Below are positions 7,906 through 14,517 of a DNA stretch of 17,433 nt, piece after piece. Where the stretch lies: contig JAJZQK010000012.1 in the NCBI GenBank assembly GCA_021847625.1, positions 1 through 17,433 of the forward strand, read 5' to 3'. Numbering within the stretch: the first letter of the stretch is position 1; every line of letters starts with the position of its first letter. Under the pieces are notes generated by a model. That model was not told where the DNA came from. It searched no databases and worked only from the letters and a program-made list of their open reading frames with translations. The position numbers and the translations under genes were made by a program. Source of the stretch: Chloroflexota bacterium. GTDB lineage: Bacteria > Chloroflexota > FW602-bin22 > JAMCYS01.

Positions 7906-8092
7906 TAGGATCTGACAAGTGCAACATCGCTTTGATTTGAGGTTGCCTATCCTAAGAGCACATGCCTGTCGACGGGCGGTCATGCGTTGGTGCGCGACTC
8001 CGAGCACGTGGCAATCTGCCTGCTTTCGACGTGCTCCCCTTCTTCCTACGCGGTGAGGCGGTGTAGTTCCTGGTCGTACAGGAATGACCTAC
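7906..8092 (+). ncRNA. Structured 5' leader RNA with three hairpin regions (candidate cis-regulatory element)
   Basis: The 349 bp between the GT87 gene and the response regulator hold no supported gene but contain ordered inverted repeats. Element A: TAGGAT (7906-7911) pairs with ATCCTA (7949-7954) and encloses GCAAC (7921-7925) pairing with GTTGC (7942-7946). Element B: an 8-bp perfect pair GAGCACGT (8002-8009) with ACGTGCTC (8029-8036), enclosing GGCA (8010-8013) with TGCC (8017-8020). Element C: TTCCTG (8067-8072) with CAGGAA (8079-8084), flanked by GTAG (8063-8066) and CTAC (8089-8092). A ribosome site AGGAGA follows 9 nt before the start codon. I do not recognise a known riboswitch consensus, including the c-di-GMP and T-box classes. 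The pairings are seen; RNA function is inference. Confidence 0.4.
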
Positions 8093-8141
8093 CCGAGCGA
8101 GGTTATCTGCCGGCTTGATTTAGGTACAGGAGAAATAGGAC

Positions 8142-8825
8142 ATGGAGAATATCAGGATCTTGATCGCGGATGTCCACCCGATCTTCAGGCAGGGCCTGCG
8201 GGGTATCCTTGCCGAGCAGCCGGATATGGAGATCGTGGGCGAGGCGGCGGATGGCAACCAGGCCGTCGATCTCGCCAGCGGCCTCGCTCCCGACGTCGTC
8301 CTCGTCGAGGCCCAGATGCCTGGCAAGGACGGCCTCGAGGTGGCCAAGCAGGTGAAGACGCAGAACCCCCGCGCGGGCGTGATCCTCCTCACCGCCCAGG
8401 ACGACGAGGAGCAGCTCTTCCAGGCCATCAAGGTGGGCGCGGCCGGCTACTACCTGAAGGACATCGAGCCCGACGTCCTCGTCGAGGCCATCCGCCGCGT
8501 CTCCAACGGCGAGTACCTGATCAACGAGAGCGTCCTCACCAAGCCGCTCGTCGCCTCCCGCGTCCTCAAGCAGTTCCGCGACCTTGCCCTCGCCGGCCAG
8601 GATGTCGAGCCCCTCTTCGTCCCCCTCTCCGCGCGCGAGATCGAGGTGCTGGAGTACATCGCCCGCGGCAACAGCAACAAGGAGATCGCCCGTGCCCTCA
8701 AGATCAGCGATCAGACCGTGAAGAACCACATCACGTCGATCCTCCGCAAACTGGCCGTGAACGACCGCACCCAGGCCGTGGTCTACGCCCTGCGCCACGG
8801 CTGGATCAAGATGCACGAGGTTTAG
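8142..8825 (+). CDS. NarL/DegU-type response regulator with degenerate receiver (phospho-Asp replaced by Glu)
   Basis: The 227-aa protein has a receiver fold at residues 4-120 and a LuxR-type helix-turn-helix at about 160-222 (LSAREIEVLEYIARGNSNKE, then IARALKISDQTVKNHITSIL), which looks intact. The receiver is atypical. The acidic pair, usually DD, is D10-V11 (ADVHP). The phospho-acceptor Asp of LLMDxxMPxxDG is Glu: VVLVEAQMPGKDG, E56, codon GAG at 8307-8309. The conserved Thr (T84, LLTA) and Lys (K106, YLKD) remain. Loss of the Asp should prevent normal phosphorylation, and Glu can mimic the active state, so it may bind DNA constitutively or respond to another signal. The start is set by AGGAGA 9 nt upstream. 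The kinase-like gene begins at the very next base after its stop. The likely target is the pilus locus downstream or its own promoter; this is inference. Confidence 0.93.
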   Translation: MENIRILIADVHPIFRQGLRGILAEQPDMEIVGEAADGNQAVDLASGLAPDVVLVEAQMPGKDGLEVAKQVKTQNPRAGVILLTAQDDEEQLFQAIKVGAAGYYLKDIEPDVLVEAIRRVSNGEYLINESVLTKPLVASRVLKQFRDLALAGQDVEPLFVPLSAREIEVLEYIARGNSNKEIARALKISDQTVKNHITSILRKLAVNDRTQAVVYALRHGWIKMHEV

Positions 8826-9920
8826 ATGTCGCCGGCTGCCGATAGCCCGGGAACCTTCGAATCGATAAGCCGTGAGCTTACTGCTACTGTCGCCGACGGC
8901 CGGGCCCAGCTTGCCCAGCTGCAGCGCCAGCAGCGGGAGCTTGGCACGCTCGTCCGCCAGATCGAGGGCGAGCTGCGCCTGGCGGGTACCCGCCAAGCAG
9001 AGATCGAGGACAGAATCAAGGCCGTCGTGGCCTCCCCGGGCGGCCTGAACGCGGCCGAGGTTGCCGAGGCTTACGCGGCGCTGGCCGACGCCACTACTCG
9101 CCACAGCCTCATGCAGGTTCAGCTGGATAGCCTGCGCCAGCGTGGCCAGTGGTTGGCGGAGCACAGGGGCCAGCTCGCTCAGTTCGTCGACCTCTTCGAA
9201 CGCCTCGACGGCCTGCCGCTCCGCGCGACCGAGCCCCCGCGGCCAGAAGCGCCGAACCCCTCGCCTGCCGCCCCGTTGGCGGCCCGGGAGCTCTCCCGGC
9301 AAGTGGTAGCAGCCCGCGAGGATCTCAGCGCCTGGCTGTCGAAAGAGCTGCGCGATGGTCAGGTGCAGACGTTCAGCAACCTCATCCTCCAGGCGGAGAT
9401 TGTGCGCCGCCTCATCGCTCGCGACCCGGCGAAGGCGGAAGCGGAGGCGCGCTCGCTCAAGACCTCGCTGACCGAGGCGATGGCGGCGGCGCGCCTCCTC
9501 GTCTCCGGGCTGCATCCCCCCGCCCTGCGCGAGGTGGGCTTCCAGGCCGCCCTGCGCCGCTACGTCGAGGACGCGGCGGGCCGCCTCGGCGCCCGGGTCC
9601 AGCTGCGCCTCCCCGGGCGCAACGTCGCCCTGCCGAGCGGAACGGAGCTGGCCCTCTTTCGCCTCGTGCAGGAGAGCCTGCGCCTCGCCCAGGTAGCGCT
9701 GATCGTGGCCGAGGTCGAGGTTCAGCTGGCCGTGGACGAGGCCAAGGCCGAGCTGTCCATCCGTGTGGAAGGGCGGCCGTCGCCTGGCGCCCGGACCGGC
9801 ACAGGCGGGAACGTGCTCACCACCTACGCCCAAGCCATCGGCGGCGAGTTGCAGGCCGAGGGGCCGGATGGGCGCGGCCTTACCGTGCGCGTCGTCGTGC
9901 CCCTCGTAATGGCCGAGTAG
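8826..9920 (+). CDS. DegS-like cytoplasmic sensor histidine pseudokinase
   Basis: The 364-aa protein has no membrane segment. Residues 12-125 are Gln/Glu/Leu/Arg-rich and predicted coiled coil, like the DegS sensor region. A Pro-rich linker follows (131-150). Residues 155-250 align with the HisKA_3 dimerisation domain (DLSAWLSKELRDGQVQTFSN, later LLVSGLHPPALREVGFQAAL), but the phospho-acceptor His of ELHDG is Arg (R176, codon CGC at 9351-9353). In the ATPase-like part (about 255-364) the N-box QEALNN reads QESLRL (both Asn lost at 286-287), and the DxGxG box is replaced by VEGRPS (314-319). It should therefore neither bind ATP normally nor autophosphorylate. It begins at the base after the regulator's stop, so the two are certainly co-transcribed. 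It may act as a protein-binding partner controlling the regulator without phosphate; that role is inference. Confidence 0.88.
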   Translation: MSPAADSPGTFESISRELTATVADGRAQLAQLQRQQRELGTLVRQIEGELRLAGTRQAEIEDRIKAVVASPGGLNAAEVAEAYAALADATTRHSLMQVQLDSLRQRGQWLAEHRGQLAQFVDLFERLDGLPLRATEPPRPEAPNPSPAAPLAARELSRQVVAAREDLSAWLSKELRDGQVQTFSNLILQAEIVRRLIARDPAKAEAEARSLKTSLTEAMAAARLLVSGLHPPALREVGFQAALRRYVEDAAGRLGARVQLRLPGRNVALPSGTELALFRLVQESLRLAQVALIVAEVEVQLAVDEAKAELSIRVEGRPSPGARTGTGGNVLTTYAQAIGGELQAEGPDGRGLTVRVVVPLVMAE

Positions 9921-9986
9921 CCCTGCATCGCCCTGGGGGCGACCCTCCCTTCACTCGTTCTTCACTTTTACCCCATTTTATTCCTA

Positions 9987-10015
9987 TTGCCTATGCAGGT
10001 ACCAGCCCATATAAT
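9987..10015 (+). promoter_or_regulatory. Sigma70-like promoter for the flp pilin genes
   Basis: TTGCCT at 9987-9992, a 17-nt spacer, and a perfect TATAAT at 10010-10015. The start would be near 10022. It lies in the 208-bp gap after the pseudokinase, within an AT-richer stretch, and leaves a leader of about 107 nt. Confidence 0.6.
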
Positions 10016-10017
10016 GG

Positions 10018-10044
10018 CTAGTGGACAGTAGGTAACTGCCCTAG
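10018..10044 (+). other. Bulged inverted repeat at the 5' end of the flp transcript
   Basis: CTAG, GG and CAGT (10018-10029, with single bulged bases at 10022 and 10025) pair with ACTG, CC and CTAG (10035-10044) around the loop AGGTA. It sits at the predicted transcription start, so it could be a regulator site in DNA or a 5' stabilising hairpin in RNA. Neither is proved. Confidence 0.3.
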
Positions 10045-10128
10045 GCGACTAGCGAAGGGATGGCTGGCCGCGTGGCGGTCGCCATTGCCGACGCGAAATC
10101 GCCGGCAAATACGGGGGAAAGGAGGTAA

Positions 10129-10308
10129 ATGAACGTGGCGTATCTAATGTCGCTTCTCCAGTCGGTTCGGCGGGAGGAGGAAGGCCAGGGTCTGGTCGAG
10201 TATGCCCTCATCCTCGTGCTCATCGCCATCGCGGTGATCGTCATCCTCGGGCTGCTCGGAGAGCAGATCTCGACGACCTTCAGCACGGTCGTGTCCGGTC
10301 TCAAGTAG
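10129..10308 (+). CDS. flp: Flp-family type IVc prepilin (59 aa), first copy
   Basis: This short gene encodes the major pilin type of Tad systems. A 19-residue basic/acidic leader ends in REEEG and is followed by QGLVEY. That matches the Flp processing motif G-XXXXEY, with cleavage after G19 and the conserved Glu and Tyr at mature positions 5 and 6. A hydrophobic segment of about 20 residues follows (ALILVLIAIAVIVILGLLG) and then a short polar tail ending SGLK. The mature pilin would be 40 aa. AAAGGAGG lies 3-4 nt before the ATG, strong but close; an in-frame GTG at 10135 is an alternative. It is the first gene after its promoter, 105 bp ahead of a second pilin gene. A TadV-type prepilin peptidase is needed but is not in the window. 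Confidence 0.92.
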   Translation: MNVAYLMSLLQSVRREEEGQGLVEYALILVLIAIAVIVILGLLGEQISTTFSTVVSGLK

Positions 10309-10413
10309 GGCGCGGGCATTGGCGAGGGATGTTGCATCCTTGGCCGGTGCCCGGCGGGCCACGTATGGTCTTCGCGAGGGCGAAGCGGGTGGCTCGGCAG
10401 GCAGGAGGTTGAC

Positions 10414-10572
10414 ATGGGGCGAGTAGCGAATGACGAGAAAGGCCAGGGGCTCGTCGAATATGCACTGTTGTTGGTCCTGGTAGCCGTCGCGCTGTTGGTG
10501 GCTGTTCTCGCCCTGGGTAACGGTTTGTCTAGCACGTACTCTGACATCGTATCGAACATCGCGTCCCTCTAG
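10414..10572 (+). CDS. flp: Flp-family type IVc prepilin (52 aa), second copy
   Basis: A second small prepilin has a 10-residue leader MGRVANDEKG, cleavage expected after G10, then QGLVEYALLLVLVAVALLVA and a polar tail ending NIASL. The six residues around the cleavage site (QGLVEY) are identical to the first pilin, but the leader, the helix and the tail differ, so this is a diverged paralogue, not a recent copy. The mature length is 42 aa. GGAGG lies 5 nt before the ATG, a near-ideal ribosome site. A strong hairpin 213 bp downstream probably ends the pilin transcript. Which of the two is the major fibre subunit cannot be told from sequence. Confidence 0.92.
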   Translation: MGRVANDEKGQGLVEYALLLVLVAVALLVAVLALGNGLSSTYSDIVSNIASL

Positions 10573-10784
10573 GTCGCGGTGAGTGAGCAGCAGGTCGAGC
10601 GTGGTCCCGCCCCTCGGGGGTGCCGGGCTGCGTCGCCGACATAGGGCGTTTCCGCCGTCGTGGATCATATTATCCGATGGGCTTAACATTTTGTTGATGG
10701 GCAAGCATTTAGTCGGAGGAAACGCGTCAGGCTGGGAAGACTCGATACGATCGGTGGTGGGGCTGGTGGGGAGCGCGACTGGCA

Positions 10785-10824
10785 GCGGGGACCCTATTGG
10801 CAAGATAGGGTCCCCGCCATTTGT
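10785..10824 (+). terminator. Strong hairpin, terminator or attenuator after the flp genes
   Basis: GCGGGGACCCTAT (10785-10797) pairs perfectly over 13 bp with 10805-10817 around the 7-nt loop TGGCAAG. The following CATTTGTG is only moderately U-rich. It sits between the pilin genes and the cpaB promoter, so it probably ends or stabilises the pilin mRNA and limits read-through into the assembly genes. Confidence 0.65.
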
Positions 10825-10889
10825 GTCGCGAACGGTGGCATTTCTGTAGTCGGCTGGTAATCTTCGTGAAGGAATGAGCCTTTGACCAG

Positions 10890-10918
10890 CTGACACGTGA
10901 GCGGTTGTGTAGTAGAAT
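10890..10918 (+). promoter_or_regulatory. Sigma70-like promoter for the cpaB-tad operon
   Basis: CTGACA at 10890-10895 (5 of 6 consensus bases), a 17-nt spacer, then TAGAAT at 10913-10918 (5 of 6). The start would be near 10925, about 33 nt before the cpaB ATG. Confidence 0.55.
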
Positions 10919-10957
10919 GATAGGGACAGACTCGGCAACCGACAGGAGGTATGGCGG

Positions 10958-11725
10958 ATGGGGCGTCGACGGGGCGGTATAGTCCTTATCGTCTTTGGTG
11001 TGCTCTTGGCGGCCGTGGTGGGCGGCGCGGTGTTTATGTTGGCGCAGCGGACGGCGGAGCCGGCCAAGGCCGAGGATACGACCCAGGTGGTCGTGGTGCT
11101 CTCGGATATTGGTGAGCGCTCGGTCATCTCCGCCGCCTCGATCGGCATGGCGGAAGTGCCGACGCGCCTCGCGCCGGCGACGGCAGTGCGTAACACGGCG
11201 GACGCCGTGGGCAATATGGCGCTGGCCGCGATGTACCCCGGCGATTACGTGCTGAGCGACCGCATCGCCAAGACGAACGGCGAGAGCGGCTTCGCCTTTA
11301 TGCTGGACGAGGGCCATGTGTTGGTGACCTTCCCAATGTCGGACATCGTGTCCGGTGGGGCTGTGCGGCAAGGGGATACGGTCGACCTGCTGATCACCCT
11401 CGACACCTCCAAGGAGGATCCCACGGCGCCCAAGGCGATCACCCAATTGACGATGCAGGACCTGAAGGTCGTCAGCGTGGGCACCGGCCAGGCTCAGAAC
11501 CAAGCCAACCAGGGGACCGCCACTACCTCCACGGCGGCCAAGATCTCCGGGCAGGTTGTCGTCTTCGCCGTGCCGCGGCAGGACGCTTTGGTTCTGAAGC
11601 ACCTCAAGGACTCGGGCGCCAAGATCGAGATGGCGCTGCGCGCCGCCGGGGACACGCAGGTGTACACGACGGAAGCCGTGGTGATGCAGTCGCTGATCGA
11701 TCGCTTCAACATCCAGGCTCCGTAG
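10958..11725 (+). CDS. cpaB: CpaB/RcpC-family Flp pilus assembly protein
   Basis: The 255-aa protein has a basic N-terminus MGRRRGG, one membrane anchor (about residues 7-28) and an extracytoplasmic part. An SAF-like domain at about 45-105 includes VVVVLSDIGERSVISAASI and MYPGDYVLSDRIAKTNGES. An RcpC-type domain follows, with VLVTFPMSDIVSGGAVRQGD, VDLLITLD and a C-terminal VVFAVPRQDALVLKHLKDSG. CpaB proteins stabilise the Tad apparatus outside the cytoplasmic membrane and in diderms contact the secretin; no secretin gene follows here. A Thr/Asn/Gln-rich insert lies at about 175-195. AGGAGG stands 8 nt before the chosen ATG; the ATG at 10951 is out of frame. It is the first gene of the assembly operon. 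Confidence 0.92.
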   Translation: MGRRRGGIVLIVFGVLLAAVVGGAVFMLAQRTAEPAKAEDTTQVVVVLSDIGERSVISAASIGMAEVPTRLAPATAVRNTADAVGNMALAAMYPGDYVLSDRIAKTNGESGFAFMLDEGHVLVTFPMSDIVSGGAVRQGDTVDLLITLDTSKEDPTAPKAITQLTMQDLKVVSVGTGQAQNQANQGTATTSTAAKISGQVVVFAVPRQDALVLKHLKDSGAKIEMALRAAGDTQVYTTEAVVMQSLIDRFNIQAP

Positions 11726-11782
11726 ACGCGGCGATGAAGTAGGTTGGGCCACGGCCCGGCGCAACTAGCGGGTTGGGGAATT

Positions 11783-13060
11783 ATGGCAGACGACCAGAGA
11801 ATCATCCGGGTAGTGATTGCCGACGATAGCGACTCCGCGCGGCTCAGCGTCCACAAGCTGCTGTCACTGGAAGAGGCCATTGCCGTCGTCGGCGAAGCGC
11901 GTGATGGCAACGAGGCCATCGCGCGGGCGAGGGAACTGCGGCCGGACGTGCTGTTGATGGACATGCACATGCCGAATCTGGATGGCGTCGCCGCCACGGA
12001 GACCATCGTGGCCGAGGTGCCCGGCGTGGAGGTCATCCTCGTCTCGGTCGTGGACAGCCCGGAGACGCTGCGTGCGGCGATGTTGGCGGGCGCTCGCGAT
12101 TACCTGGTGAACCCGTTCACTCCCGAGGAGCTGGCGGCGAGCATCCGCCGGGCCTACGAGTTGCGCGGGCCCCAGGCGCCGCTTGGCCTGGCCGTCGAAG
12201 GCCCCAGCGGGTCGGAGGGCTCCGGCGGCAACGGCGAGGGGTGCCTGATAGCCGTTTGCGGGCCCAAGGGCGGTATCGGCCGCACGACCGTTGCCTGCAA
12301 CCTGGCCGTGGCTCTGGCGAAGAACCACGGGCGCAAGGTAGCGTTGCTGGACGGCTGCTTCAACTTCGGCGATGTCGGCACGGCGATGAACCTGCGTAGT
12401 AGCCTAGGCATCGGCGACCTGGCGTCCGCCCAGCCGGACGAGATCGACCTCCAGATGGTGGAGGAGGTCTTGGTGGCGCACTCGTCGGGGGTGAAGGTGC
12501 TGCAAGCGGCCGCTCGCCCGGGGAAGGACGACGGCGTTGGCGAGGCAACCTTGCGGAAGATCGTCGGCGAACTGACGTCCGCCTACGAGTACGTGATTGC
12601 CGACCTGTCGCCTTCGCTGCGGGATACCGACCTTGCCTTGCTCGACGTGGCCACGAAGGCCGTCCTTCTGTATTCGCCGGAAATGGCCGCCATCAAGGAC
12701 CTGAAGCTCTTCCTCGAACTTTCGCAGGGCCTGGGATATCCACGCACCAAGTTCTTGCCGGTGGCCAACCGGATGGGCGCGCCTGGGGGGGTGCGCGTGC
12801 AGGATGTGCAATCCAATCTCAACATAGAGACGGTTCTCTGCATCCCCGACAACCCCCGTGTTGCCAACTTCGCGCTCAACAAGGGCATGCCTTTTGTGCT
12901 CGCCAACCGTGACAGCGCCATTGCCAAGAGCCTCGTGGAACTGTCGGACTTGTTGCAGAGGCAGGCCGTGCCGTCGCAACCCAAGGCCACGGAGACGGCC
13001 AAGAAGAAGGGTAGAGGATGGCTGCCGTTCGGGCGCAAGAAGAGCGCGAGCGCGGCCTAG
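11783..13060 (+). CDS. cpaE: CpaE/TadZ-like protein: receiver domain fused to MinD/ParA-type ATPase
   Basis: The 425-aa protein combines a CheY-like receiver (residues 8-127) with a ParA/MinD-like ATPase (about 154-400) and a Lys/Arg-rich tail. The receiver keeps D14-D15 and the phospho-acceptor D60 (LLMDMHMP), with S88, but the usual Lys is Asn (YLVNPF, N110). The deviant Walker A reads CGPKGGIGRTT: the signature Lys K162 is kept while the P-loop Lys is Arg (R167). The Walker A' region is LLDGCFNFGDVG and Walker B is YVIADLSPSL. TadZ/CpaE proteins localise the pilus machine, often to a pole, and many have atypical ATPase motifs. I chose the ATG at 11783, with GGGG 5 nt upstream, over a TTG at 11744. 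It lies between cpaB and tadA, as in many Tad operons. Confidence 0.92.
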   Translation: MADDQRIIRVVIADDSDSARLSVHKLLSLEEAIAVVGEARDGNEAIARARELRPDVLLMDMHMPNLDGVAATETIVAEVPGVEVILVSVVDSPETLRAAMLAGARDYLVNPFTPEELAASIRRAYELRGPQAPLGLAVEGPSGSEGSGGNGEGCLIAVCGPKGGIGRTTVACNLAVALAKNHGRKVALLDGCFNFGDVGTAMNLRSSLGIGDLASAQPDEIDLQMVEEVLVAHSSGVKVLQAAARPGKDDGVGEATLRKIVGELTSAYEYVIADLSPSLRDTDLALLDVATKAVLLYSPEMAAIKDLKLFLELSQGLGYPRTKFLPVANRMGAPGGVRVQDVQSNLNIETVLCIPDNPRVANFALNKGMPFVLANRDSAIAKSLVELSDLLQRQAVPSQPKATETAKKKGRGWLPFGRKKSASAA

Positions 13061-13112
13061 GGGTCAGTTTTCCGTAGTTGTCGCTTAATTTGACCGATGC
13101 CAGGAGAGTGCC

Positions 13113-14492
13113 ATGTCGCTACTAGGAAGGATCGAGGGCAGTCCACCGCCGAATGCCTCGTCGACTTCTGGAAATGACACACTGCGCCGTTCGACGATGT
13201 CCAGTCCCCGGGAAGGGGCCCGCGAACTGACGGCGGACCTCAAGTCGCTCGTCCAGAACAAGCTTATTGCCGAGCTCGATCCGCGCATGGACCTGTCCGA
13301 CCGCGCTAGGGTAGAGCGCACCATCGAGGAACTGTACAACGCAATCCTGGCCGAGGAGAGCATTATCCTCACGCGTGTCGAGCGTTCGCGGCTCTTCGAA
13401 CAGGTCATCGCCGAGATTCTTGGCTACGGCCCCATCGATCCCCTTCTGAAGGACGAGAGCATCACCGAGGTGATGGTCAATGGCCCGAAGAACGTGTACG
13501 TGGAGCGCAAGGGTAGGATCCAGAAGATGGATATCAAGTTCGAGAGCGACTCACATGTTATGCGGGTCATTGACCGGATCATCTCCCCGCTGGGTCGACG
13601 TTGCGACGAGACGCAGCCGATGGTCGATGCCCGCCTCCCAGACGGGTCGCGTGTGAACGCCATTATTCCCCCGCTGTCGCTGGTGGGTCCGGTGCTCACC
13701 ATTCGTAAGTTCGCCAAGACGCCCTTGACGGTCGATGATCTGATCTCCTTCGGGACGTTGACGCAGGAGGTCGTCGATTTCCTCAAGGCGTGCGTGAGCG
13801 CCAGGCTCAACGTCTTGATCGCCGGCGGCACCGGCTCCGGTAAGACGACTCTACTGAACGTGCTGTCCGGGTTCATTCCCGACGACGAGCGAATCGTCAC
13901 TATTGAGGACGCGGCAGAGCTGCAGCTGCGCCAGGACCACGTCCTTACGCTGGAGGCGCGTCCGCCCAACATCGAGGGCAAAGGCCAGGTTACGATCCGC
14001 GACCTGGTGATCAACGCCCTGCGCATGCGTCCCGACCGGATAGTGGTCGGCGAGTGCCGTGGCCGTGAGGCCCTGGATATGCTGCAGGCGATGAACACGG
14101 GCCACGATGGGTCGATGACCACCCTGCACTCCAACAGCCCGCGCGACTCGTTGGCACGTCTGGAGACGATGGTGCTGATGGCGGGCATGGAGCTGCCACT
14201 GCGGGCGATCCGGGAGCAGATTTCTTCGGCAATGGATCTGCTGATCCACCAGGAGCGCATGAAGGACGGGTCGCGGCGCGTGGTGAGCGTGACGGAAGTG
14301 CAGGGCATGGAGGGCGAAACGATCGTCCTGCAGGACATCTTCGCGTTTGAGCAGACGGGCATTCAGGAAGGGCGTATCCTAGGCCAGTTGCGACCCACGG
14401 GGATGCGGCCGAAGTTCATGAACAAGCTGGAGGCATCAGGCATATACCTGCCGCCGTCCGTGTTCGGCATTCGCGCGGGTAAGTTCTGGTAG
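13113..14492 (+). CDS. tadA: TadA/CpaF-family secretion motor ATPase
   Basis: The 459-aa protein is a full-length type II/IV secretion ATPase. A variable N-terminus is followed by the TadA N-terminal domain (about 60-200, with ILGYGPIDPLLKDESITEVM and VDARLPDGSRVNAIIPPLSL). The RecA-like motor carries Walker A GGTGSGKTT (K244), the Asp box IVTIEDAAELQL, Walker B RIVVGECRG (E314) and the His box GHDGSMTTLHSNSPRD. All catalytic motifs are intact. It should form a hexamer on the cytoplasmic face of the TadB/TadC platform and drive extension, and in CpaF-type systems also retraction, of the Flp pilus. AGGAGA lies 5 nt before the ATG. It is the only full motor ATPase in the window. Confidence 0.96.
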   Translation: MSLLGRIEGSPPPNASSTSGNDTLRRSTMSSPREGARELTADLKSLVQNKLIAELDPRMDLSDRARVERTIEELYNAILAEESIILTRVERSRLFEQVIAEILGYGPIDPLLKDESITEVMVNGPKNVYVERKGRIQKMDIKFESDSHVMRVIDRIISPLGRRCDETQPMVDARLPDGSRVNAIIPPLSLVGPVLTIRKFAKTPLTVDDLISFGTLTQEVVDFLKACVSARLNVLIAGGTGSGKTTLLNVLSGFIPDDERIVTIEDAAELQLRQDHVLTLEARPPNIEGKGQVTIRDLVINALRMRPDRIVVGECRGREALDMLQAMNTGHDGSMTTLHSNSPRDSLARLETMVLMAGMELPLRAIREQISSAMDLLIHQERMKDGSRRVVSVTEVQGMEGETIVLQDIFAFEQTGIQEGRILGQLRPTGMRPKFMNKLEASGIYLPPSVFGIRAGKFW

Positions 14493-14517
14493 AAGGTAAG
14501 GGGCTGCGGGGGGGAAG

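Larger units (their letters stand above)
10573..10957 (+). other. Intergenic region between pilin genes and assembly operon
   Basis: These 385 bp hold no gene I can support. An open frame at 10583-10849 (88 codons) shows no domain, has a weak start and reads through the terminator hairpin. Recognisable content is the hairpin at 10785-10817 and the promoter at 10890-10918. A possible weak promoter (TTAACA, 17 nt, CATTTA) lies near 10684-10712. Confidence 0.6.

Noticed and set aside
7793..8141. c-di-GMP (GEMM) or T-box riboswitch in the leader
   Set aside because: I looked for the GEMM core and the T-box AGGGTGG-type sequence and found neither; only unclassified hairpins are supported.
8084..8845. 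253-codon frame overlapping the response regulator on the same strand
   Set aside because: It is Arg/Pro/Gly-rich with no domain, and is the shifted frame of the receiver and helix-turn-helix gene.
8103..9833. 576-codon open frame antisense to the regulator and pseudokinase
   Set aside because: It lacks any recognisable domain, is rich in low-complexity Leu/Gly/Asp/Glu/Arg, and mirrors the C/G-ending codons of two clearly recognisable genes on the other strand. It is a composition artefact.
10583..10849. 88-codon frame between flp and cpaB
   Set aside because: It has no domain or good ribosome site, and its 3' part is the terminator stem-loop.
10144..11764. Two long antisense frames (10144-11214 and 10727-11764) across the pilin genes, the gap and cpaB
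   Set aside because: They run through two prepilins, a strong hairpin and cpaB, all clear on the plus strand, and show no domain of their own.
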